Origin: JBCBKU01 sp038521345
GTDB taxonomy: Bacteria; Pseudomonadota; Alphaproteobacteria; Rhodobacterales; Rhodobacteraceae
Direction: 5' to 3'
DNA: 64,000 bases
NCBI GenBank assembly: GCA_038521345.1
Contig: JBCBKU010000001.1
Location: forward strand, 1 to 64,000
Shown: positions 1-6,309 of the stretch, piece after piece
Layout: every line of letters begins with the position of its first letter
How positions within the stretch are numbered: position 1 is the stretch's first letter
Position numbers and translations under genes: made by a program
The notes under the pieces: model-generated
The model's database searches: none
What the model was told of the DNA's origin: nothing
What the model saw: only the letters and a program-made list of their open reading frames with translations

Positions 1-154
1 ATCAAATCAAATAGGCTTGATTTGATCCAGTAGAAGCCAAGCTTTGGTTCGACCTTTTGGTCGGAACTGGATGATCAGAAGCCATCACACCCCGTGTGTT
101 TGACTTGGACACGATGCATTCTTTTGCCGAATGCATCGGTTGTGTTCTTTTCTC
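1..154 (+). other. 23S-5S rRNA internal spacer with processing stems
   Basis: This stretch precedes the 5S gene and has no coding potential I trust. It holds three inverted repeats. Bases 1-10 pair perfectly with 17-26. A GGTTCGACC/GGTCGGAAC-type stem lies around 46-66. Bases 113-121 pair perfectly with 129-137 around a 7-base loop, with further ACAC/TGTGT flanking pairing. Such stems are expected in the rRNA precursor between 23S and 5S, where RNases cut. The 23S 3' end helix (GCTTAACC) is not seen, so 23S probably ends just before the window. The spacer assignment is inference from position. Confidence 0.7.
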
Positions 155-272
155 GGTTTGGTGGTCATAGCGCCAGAGAAACACCCGATCCCATCCCGAA
201 CTCGGCCGTTAAGCTCGGTAGCGCCGATGGTACTGCGTCTTAAGGCGTGGGAGAGTAGGTCGCCGCCAAACC
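155..272 (+). rRNA. rrf: 5S ribosomal RNA
   Basis: The RNA is 118 bases long. Its terminal stem GGTTTGG (155-161) pairs exactly with CCAAACC (266-272). The conserved 5S core is present: CCCGATCCCATCCCGAACTC followed by GGCCGTTAAGC and the GATGGTACTG and GGGAGAGTAGG segments. It is the last rRNA of an operon entering from the left. No T-run terminator follows directly; only a perfect GC-rich palindrome at 331-344 lies before the next gene. Read-through into the downstream glycosyltransferase and tRNA-fMet is therefore possible. Confidence 0.97.
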
Positions 273-357
273 TAGTAAAGAACACGACGTATCTCTCGAA
301 CGGAACCCCCATATCAATTCACTTGAACCTGCGCAGCGCTGCGCGGTACCGGTTTGC

Positions 358-1155
358 ATGGTCAAGCAGATCGTTTGCATAAATTGGGGTACAAAGTACG
401 GCGCGCCGTACATTAACCGTCTGTATGCGATGGTCGCTCGGCATACGACGCCGCCTTTCACATTCACCGCGATCACGGACACGACCGAAGGCGTTCGACC
501 TGAGGTGCGATGTGTCGACCTGCCGCCAATGCCGGCTGCCGATCCGAAGGACACACCAGGCAAATGGCCCAAGGCGCGGCTATGGGCGCCAGAACTCGCC
601 GGATTGATCGGTCCGGTGCTGTTCCTTGATTTGGATATCGTGATAACGGGGTCGCTTGATCCCTTTTTTGGCTTTGGTGATCCCGATGATGTTGTGCTGG
701 CCCGAAACGCTGCAAAGCCGTTTCAACGGGCGGGCCAGACGTCGATCTACCGCTTCCCTGTGGGCGGTCTCGTTCCCCTTTACGAAGCCTTTCGCAAAGA
801 CGCGCAGGGGATCGCCGACCGTTATCGTTACGAGCAATTCTATGTCACCAAAAGATCGCCCAACGGAGTGAAGTTCTGGCCCCGTCGGTGGGTTCGTCAC
901 TTTCGCATCGAATGCATCCCCCCATTTCCGCTCAATTTGGTGATCCCTCCATGGCTACCCAAGGGCGCCCGCGCGATCATATTCGCTGGCAAACTGAATC
1001 CACCCGATGCGATAGCCGGGCGTTGGGACAGCACCAAGGCACACCGCCCACCACTGGAACACTTGGCCGACAATTGGCGCCGTGGTCGACGGTTCCATTT
1101 CTATCGGATCTATCTGCACCCCACCAAATGGGTTGAGGATGCCTGGCGCGAGTGA
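358..1155 (+). CDS. Glycosyltransferase-like protein (GT-A fold, DxD) downstream of 5S rRNA
   Basis: A 265-residue cytosolic protein with no signal peptide or membrane span. It opens with a beta-strand (VKQIVCINWGTKYG) and carries FLDLDIVITG near residues 88-97. This DLD is the acidic DxD-type motif that binds the metal and nucleotide sugar in GT-A glycosyltransferases, followed by the strand typical of GT8-like enzymes. Length and motif suit a small sugar transferase; acceptor and sugar cannot be read. No clear Shine-Dalgarno precedes the ATG; GTG at 361 would serve equally. It lies between 5S rRNA and tRNA-fMet, an unusual place for a protein gene, and may be transcribed with the rRNA operon. 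Substrate unknown. Confidence 0.8.
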   Translation: MVKQIVCINWGTKYGAPYINRLYAMVARHTTPPFTFTAITDTTEGVRPEVRCVDLPPMPAADPKDTPGKWPKARLWAPELAGLIGPVLFLDLDIVITGSLDPFFGFGDPDDVVLARNAAKPFQRAGQTSIYRFPVGGLVPLYEAFRKDAQGIADRYRYEQFYVTKRSPNGVKFWPRRWVRHFRIECIPPFPLNLVIPPWLPKGARAIIFAGKLNPPDAIAGRWDSTKAHRPPLEHLADNWRRGRRFHFYRIYLHPTKWVEDAWRE

Positions 1156-1241
1156 CGTAGCGATCGTCGTTACAAATCTGTCGTCTTATGGGTCCCGGGC
1201 CTTGCAGTCCCTCAACGACTCATCTACCTAAGGCGCTCCGG

Positions 1242-1318
<77 letters not shown>

Positions 1319-1423
1319 AACTCCCAGTTATACCAGCGAGGTCTCGCCCTGAATTGGGCCCGGTGGCATTGCATCCTAAGGGCGCCAACGCCATAACCTC
1401 CGCGCTTACAGGGGACAAAAGCC

Positions 1424-2386
1424 ATGACCCATTACCTGGATTTCGAAAAGCCGCTTGCGGAGATCGAAGGGAAGGCCGAGGAATTGCGGGCCATGGCGCG
1501 GGCTGACGAAACGCTCGACATCGCGCGTGAAGCCGAAGCATTGGATGCCAAAGCGCGCACGCTTCTACAGGACCTCTACAAGGACCTCTCGCCTTGGCGG
1601 AAATGCCAGGTCGCACGTCACCCCGATCGTCCTCATTGCGCCGACTACATCGGCGCGCTTTTTACCGAGTACACGCCATTGGCCGGAGATCGGAATTTTG
1701 CCGATGACCATGCGGTCATGGGGGGGCTGGCGCGGTTCGGGGATCGACCCGTTGTGGTGATGGGACAGGAAAAGGGTACCGACACGCAAAGCCGAATCGA
1801 GCGCAACTTTGGAATGGCGCGACCTGAGGGATACAGAAAGGCCATCAGGTTGATGGACTTGGCTGACCGGTTTGAGCTTCCGGTCATCACATTGGTCGAC
1901 ACACCAGGTGCCTATCCTGGGAAAGGCGCTGAAGAACGTGGGCAATCGGAAGCAATCGCGCGTTCAACGCAGAAGTGTCTGCAGCTTCGCGTGCCGATTG
2001 TCAGCGTCATCGTCGGTGAGGGAGGCTCCGGTGGTGCAGTGGCCTTTGCAACCGCCGACAGGATCGCGATGCTTGAGCACTCCGTATACTCAGTAATTTC
2101 GCCCGAGGGCTGTGCATCGATCCTTTGGAAGGATGCTGAGAAGATGCGCGAGGCGGCCGAAGCGCTTCGTCTGACGGCTCAGGATTTGAAGGAGTTGCGG
2201 GTCATCGACCGGATCATTCCCGAACCCGAAGGTGGCGCGCAACGCGATCGAGAGACTGCGATCACATCGGTGGGACATGCTATAGAAGCCATGCTAAAGG
2301 ATGCCTCGAAAAAATCGCCCGATGCACTCATATCTGCCCGCCGTAAGAAGTTCCTGGACATGGGATCGCGTGGTCTGGCGTCCTAG
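1424..2386 (+). CDS. accA: Acetyl-CoA carboxylase carboxyltransferase subunit alpha
   Basis: A 320-residue protein, the family's usual length. With AccD it forms the carboxyltransferase that moves CO2 from biotin-BCCP to acetyl-CoA, giving malonyl-CoA for fatty acid synthesis. The N-terminal helical segment (YLDFEKPLAEIEGKAEEL) and the crotonase-like core are typical. Core motifs are RNFGMARPEGYRKA, the LVDTPGAYPGKGAEERGQSEAIA loop (split by eye), the oxyanion-hole segment VGEGGSGGAVA and ISPEGCASILWKD. The ATG follows AGGGGACAAAAGCC, giving a usable ribosome site. It stands alone between tRNA-fMet and a convergent flavoprotein gene whose stop lies three bases beyond. Confidence 0.97.
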   Translation: MTHYLDFEKPLAEIEGKAEELRAMARADETLDIAREAEALDAKARTLLQDLYKDLSPWRKCQVARHPDRPHCADYIGALFTEYTPLAGDRNFADDHAVMGGLARFGDRPVVVMGQEKGTDTQSRIERNFGMARPEGYRKAIRLMDLADRFELPVITLVDTPGAYPGKGAEERGQSEAIARSTQKCLQLRVPIVSVIVGEGGSGGAVAFATADRIAMLEHSVYSVISPEGCASILWKDAEKMREAAEALRLTAQDLKELRVIDRIIPEPEGGAQRDRETAITSVGHAIEAMLKDASKKSPDALISARRKKFLDMGSRGLAS

Positions 2387-2389
2387 GAA

Positions 2390-2989
2390 TTACCACATTC
2401 GGGTCTTCGCGTACTCCGAGTAGCCGGAATCGTATTCTTTCCCGTCGAATGCCGGTTCACGTTCCTTGATGAAGTCGCCGGCAGACGGAAGGCCTGGCTT
2501 CGGAGTGTCTCCCCAGAGACCGGACCGCATCAGCGCCTTTGCGCATTGGAAGTAGACTTCTCCCACCGTGACCACGATGACGGTTTTCGGCGACTTCCCA
2601 TTCTGCACGAAGGTTTCTGTAACAGTTGGGTCGGCCGTGAGTGCGGCGACCCCGTTGATCCGAACGACGTTGTCTTCACCAGGCACCATGAACATCAGGG
2701 AAACCCGCCCGTCCCGAACGATATTGCGGAGACTATCGATCCGGTTGTTCCCACGCCAATCAGGCAGCCAAACCGTCTTATCGTCAACGACCCGAACCAC
2801 CGGGCCATCGTCGCCACGGGGGCTTGCATCCGTGCCCTCTTCGCCAACACTCGTGAGAATGGCGAACCGGGCCGCATCAATCCATCGCCGGTAGAGAGGC
2901 GTAAGTTCCTGTACCACTTTCGTCAGCGACCGCGGCACGGCCGGACCGTACAAGTCTTCAAGGGCTTCAATCGACTGGATTGTCTTCAA
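2390..2989 (-). CDS. Pyridoxamine 5'-phosphate oxidase-family FMN flavoprotein
   Basis: A 199-residue split-beta-barrel protein of the PPOX type (MSMEG_1061-like group), expected to bind FMN and reduce or oxidise an unknown small molecule. Visible segments include FAILTSVGEEGTDASPRGD, VWLPDWRGNNRIDSLRNI and VSLMFMVPGEDNVVRINGVA, which form the flavin pocket in this family. It starts with TTG at 2989; a strong GAGGAGG lies eight bases upstream and no better start exists. The start sits inside the end of plsC (23-base overlap), so the two are probably translated from one message (ftsE-ftsX-plsC-this gene). Its stop is almost shared with convergent accA. The substrate is unknown. Confidence 0.85.
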   Translation of the reverse strand: MKTIQSIEALEDLYGPAVPRSLTKVVQELTPLYRRWIDAARFAILTSVGEEGTDASPRGDDGPVVRVVDDKTVWLPDWRGNNRIDSLRNIVRDGRVSLMFMVPGEDNVVRINGVAALTADPTVTETFVQNGKSPKTVIVVTVGEVYFQCAKALMRSGLWGDTPKPGLPSAGDFIKEREPAFDGKEYDSGYSEYAKTRMW

Positions 2990-3719
2990 CTACCACGCCT
3001 CCTCGAAATCCTGCCTCCAGCATCAATGCATTGGACGCTTTTTCTACATCACGCTCCAACCGCTGCATGAATACGTCGACTTTGTAACCCGCCGAGATCG
3101 TCGGCAGGAATGTCACCACGGCCGTCCCAGGCTTTCGAAGTATACCACGCTTTGGCCAGAACACCCCAATGTTGGTGGCGACCGGAACGCAGTCTTGGCT
3201 CAGCTGTTCGTAGAGCGCGCCGGTTCCGATCTTGTATGGTAGGTGGTCTCCTGGGGCGACGCGGGTTCCCTGCGGGTAGATAACCAATTGTCCGGGATGC
3301 TGCAGGCCCGAGGCCACATCGTTCAGCATCTTCTGAATGGCATGCCCACGCTTGCCGCGCGACACAGGAACGCATCCCATCCGAAGCGCGTATTGTCCGA
3401 GGATCGGAGCCCAAACCAACTCCCTCTTCATGATGAACTTGGCGGCGGGCAATGCGTGGAAGATGACCAAGATGTCAAAGAAAGACTGATGCTTGGCGGC
3501 CACCATAACTTCGCAGCTCGGGGGCACTCCTCGAATGTCCACCTTCAACCCGACAATCCATCGTGCTGACCATATTACCCAAGCGCAGTAAGTGTGGCAG
3601 GCACGATAGGCCCACTTGCGGCTGAAGATCGCTAGCGGTGTGAACACGATGGCAAGAACAGGCATCGCGACATACATCTGCGTGTTGAAGAAGAGCGAGC
3701 GTAGATACTGAAGTGCCAT
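2967..3719 (-). CDS. plsC: 1-acyl-sn-glycerol-3-phosphate acyltransferase
   Basis: A 250-residue membrane-associated acyltransferase. It acylates lysophosphatidic acid to phosphatidic acid in phospholipid synthesis. The catalytic HX4D box is AKHQSFFD (His77, Asp82), and the acceptor-binding box is PQGTR (about 149-153, the EGTR equivalent). A hydrophobic N-terminal segment (about 14-32) should anchor it to the inner membrane. The start is ATG 3719, whose A is shared with the ftsX TGA (TGATG), so translation is coupled. A longer reading frame upstream lies inside ftsX and is rejected. Presence with ftsEX links envelope division machinery to lipid supply. Confidence 0.93.
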   Translation of the reverse strand: MALQYLRSLFFNTQMYVAMPVLAIVFTPLAIFSRKWAYRACHTYCAWVIWSARWIVGLKVDIRGVPPSCEVMVAAKHQSFFDILVIFHALPAAKFIMKRELVWAPILGQYALRMGCVPVSRGKRGHAIQKMLNDVASGLQHPGQLVIYPQGTRVAPGDHLPYKIGTGALYEQLSQDCVPVATNIGVFWPKRGILRKPGTAVVTFLPTISAGYKVDVFMQRLERDVEKASNALMLEAGFRGGVVVEDNPVD

Positions 3720-4621
3720 CACGTCATCTCGCCCAGTTTGCGGAATGCCGCAAACCGGGTTGCCCAGAACGCGGTCGCGGCAGCAAATGGTGGCACGAAA
3801 AGGGGCCAGATCCACTCCCACCCGCGAAAACCAAAACTCGTCAGAAAACTCTCAACACCCTCGTTCCGCGGAAAAAGGGCAATGATCGCCGTCGCAAGCG
3901 CGGTGCCCGCTGTCGCACCAAGGAGCGCCCGAAGCGTATATCGGCGGACGAAGGCCCGGACCACGAAAACGTCGCGCGCACCGATCAGTCGCAGGACGCG
4001 GAGCACCTGATCGTTGGCCGAAAGTGCCGTCGAAGCGGCAAGCGTGACTAGAGCTGCCGAAGAGGCCGCAATTAGGACGATCGCGGCGACACCCATCGTT
4101 CGCATCCGCCCCGCCGCATCGATCAAGGGCTGCCGCCATCGTGTGTGATCGTCCAAGCGCGCGCCTGGGACTTCGCCCTGCAATCGAAGGCGCAGTCCAT
4201 CCATGTCCAGGCCACGGTCGTTCTCGACGATCTCGATCAGTTTGGGAACGGGCAGGGTGTCAAGTGTGATGTTTGATCCGAACCACGGCGCCAAAAGTGC
4301 TGCTTGCTCTTCTTTCGACATCGCGCGTGCCGATCCGACGCCAGGAGTTTGTTCTAGTATCGCGAGGGTGGCATCGACTTGGGCGCCGACCTGACCTTCG
4401 GGGGCAGAAATCCGGATCGTGGCCGTGCGGGCGAGCTCCGCGCCCCATCGGTCGGCCAGCCGGTCCGTTGCCGACAGCAGCGCCAATGCGAACACCGCAA
4501 GAAACGCCATGGCCGCAGAGGTCAGCACCGTGAGCGACGCTGTGAAGCCCGTCGGGGGCACGATGCGCGTGCCTTCGATCTCTGCGAAAGAAGCTCGGAT
4601 TCGGCCCAAGGTACCGGTCAC
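3719..4621 (-). CDS. ftsX: Cell division protein FtsX (ABC-type permease)
   Basis: A 300-residue membrane protein paired with the FtsE ATPase. FtsEX signals across the inner membrane to periplasmic peptidoglycan hydrolases at the septum. The layout is right: one N-terminal span (about 27-48), a periplasmic loop of roughly 110 residues, then three C-terminal spans (about 165-187, 213-235, 258-280). The FtsX core reads LRVLRLIGARDVFVVRAFVRRYTLRALLGA. It starts with GTG, overlapping the ftsE stop as GTGA, and its stop overlaps plsC. Sequence similarity in this family is weak, so the call leans on topology and the adjacent ftsE. Confidence 0.9.
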   Translation of the reverse strand: MTGTLGRIRASFAEIEGTRIVPPTGFTASLTVLTSAAMAFLAVFALALLSATDRLADRWGAELARTATIRISAPEGQVGAQVDATLAILEQTPGVGSARAMSKEEQAALLAPWFGSNITLDTLPVPKLIEIVENDRGLDMDGLRLRLQGEVPGARLDDHTRWRQPLIDAAGRMRTMGVAAIVLIAASSAALVTLAASTALSANDQVLRVLRLIGARDVFVVRAFVRRYTLRALLGATAGTALATAIIALFPRNEGVESFLTSFGFRGWEWIWPLFVPPFAAATAFWATRFAAFRKLGEMT

Positions 4622-5295
4622 AAGTCTGCCCCTGCGGCAGTCAGCGTCCGGTCCCTAATGCGCAACACGCGCGCTGCTACTTGCGCTTTGGCCTGACGGA
4701 TCAGGTTAAGGTCATGGGTGGCGATAAGGACGGTTTTGCCCATGCGGTTGAGTTCTACGAGAAGCGAGAGAAGCCGTTGCGACATCTCCCAGTCAACATT
4801 GCCAGTAGGTTCGTCCGCAAGGATAACGTCGGGCGACATGATGATCGCGCGCGCGAGTGCGGCACGCTGTCGTTCGCCACCAGATAGTTCAGGCGGCCGT
4901 GCCGCCGCTCGTTCCGACAAGCCGACCCATGCCATGAGGTCGTTTAGATTGTCGGACTCCCGCGCTGTATCGAGCCCGGAAACGGACAAAGGCAGCAGAA
5001 TGTTCTCGGCAACACTGAGGTGATCGAGAAAGGCGCAGTCCTGATGAACAAGGCCTACGCGACGTCTGACCCGCGCGATCCCGTCGCGATCAAGGTTGTC
5101 GGCACGTTCCCCGAATGCGGACACGTTGCCTTCAGTTGCCATCAGTTCAAGATAGCAGATCTTCAGAAGGGTCGTTTTCCCGGCGCCCGAAGGCCCAGTC
5201 AAAAAGTAAAAGTCTCCGGGCCCAAGCGCCAGGTCAACACCACGCAACAGGGTTCCACCCCCGTAGCTGTAGCCCACATGCGTCAGCTCGATCAC
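4618..5295 (-). CDS. ftsE: Cell division ATP-binding protein FtsE
   Basis: A 225-residue ABC ATPase that powers FtsX. Walker A is TGPSGAGKTT (about 33-42), the Q-loop glutamine is in VHQD (about 84-87), the signature is LSGGE (137-141), and Walker B is ILADEP (158-163) followed by the H-loop ATHD. I chose the GTG at 5295, because FtsE proteins begin with IELxHVGYSYGGG; the longer ATG frame from 5358 adds a basic tail unlike the family. The gene heads the ftsE-ftsX-plsC-PPOX operon. About 157 bases separate it from the divergent zinc-ribbon gene, enough for two promoters. Confidence 0.93.
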   Translation of the reverse strand: MIELTHVGYSYGGGTLLRGVDLALGPGDFYFLTGPSGAGKTTLLKICYLELMATEGNVSAFGERADNLDRDGIARVRRRVGLVHQDCAFLDHLSVAENILLPLSVSGLDTARESDNLNDLMAWVGLSERAAARPPELSGGERQRAALARAIIMSPDVILADEPTGNVDWEMSQRLLSLLVELNRMGKTVLIATHDLNLIRQAKAQVAARVLRIRDRTLTAAGADL

Positions 5296-5452
5296 GCGCG
5301 CCCCAATTCTTCTTGTCCTTCTTTTGGCGGAAGGCAGGGCGTGTTTCAATGCGAGCAAGCGTCCGAGTGTTTGAGTTTCCGTTGGTCGCTGTTAAACACA
5401 TGTGCACAAAGGCAAGAAATCGCTGGCGAAAACGCCGGTTTGAGGAAAGCAT

Positions 5453-6304
5453 ATGCGTCTGACATGCCCAAATTGCGACGCACAGTACGAGGTTGACGGG
5501 TCGCTGATCCCACCGGCCGGTCGCGATGTGCAGTGTTCAAATTGTGGAACCACCTGGTTTCAGGAGCCAGAAGGCCGCGGCGCGCCGGTTGTTCCGCCTC
5601 CTCCGGAAACCCCGGTCGAAAAAGCGCCCGAGCGTGTGCCGACAGAACCGACACCGGAACCTGAACCGGTGCCCGAGTCCGTGGAGATGCAGGAGATGTC
5701 CGTTCCTGCACCTGCTCCGGAGCCGGAGTCCGTTCAAGTCGACGCCCCGGAACCCGCGGCGGTGGCGCAGCCCCGGCCGAAGGTGGACGACAACATACTT
5801 GGTATTCTCCGAGAGGAAGCGGAGCGTGAAATCGAAGCAAGGCGCCGTGACACGGGTGCGTCGTTGGAAACGCAACCGGATCTGGGGCTCGATGCGCAAA
5901 CAGGCGAACAAAGTGTTCACGAACGAACAGCCCGTTTGCGCGGTGAGGACGCACCACTGGTCGATGAGGTCACTGACCGTGCGACCCGGGGCGCGCTGTT
6001 ACCCAATATCGAAGAGATCAATTCGACCCTGACACCAGCTGCGGAGGACCCCGAGGACCAAGCTGATTTCGAGGATGCGGGGGCCGGCCGGCGCGGCTTC
6101 AGGTTGGGTTTTGCTCTGGTCGTTGTTCTGATTGCGATCCTGATCTTAACTTACCTATTTGCACCGGCCCTGAGCTCGGCCGTGCCTGCGCTGGAAGGTC
6201 CTTTGTCGGGTTATGTGGCAGCGGCCAACGGGTTCCGTCTATGGCTTGACGGGGTCATGGGGGCCATCATTGGCCTCGTGGGCGGGCCGAGTCCCGAAAG
6301 TTGA
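5453..6304 (+). CDS. Zinc-ribbon (MJ0042-type) single-span membrane protein
   Basis: A 283-residue protein with three parts. The N-terminal zinc ribbon has Cys5-x2-Cys8 and Cys28-x2-Cys31. A long Pro/Glu/Val-rich disordered linker spans about 40-110 and is followed by a charged segment. One strong transmembrane helix lies near 220-242, with a short tail. MJ0042-type ribbons of this sort are common in alphaproteobacteria beside ftsE, and their role is unknown. They may sense or bind nucleic acid or protein at the membrane, which is inference. ATG follows GAGGAAAGCAT. It is divergent from ftsE and its stop lies five bases from the convergent TIGR02302 gene. Confidence 0.85.
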   Translation: MRLTCPNCDAQYEVDGSLIPPAGRDVQCSNCGTTWFQEPEGRGAPVVPPPPETPVEKAPERVPTEPTPEPEPVPESVEMQEMSVPAPAPEPESVQVDAPEPAAVAQPRPKVDDNILGILREEAEREIEARRRDTGASLETQPDLGLDAQTGEQSVHERTARLRGEDAPLVDEVTDRATRGALLPNIEEINSTLTPAAEDPEDQADFEDAGAGRRGFRLGFALVVVLIAILILTYLFAPALSSAVPALEGPLSGYVAAANGFRLWLDGVMGAIIGLVGGPSPES

Positions 6305-6309
6305 ACAGG

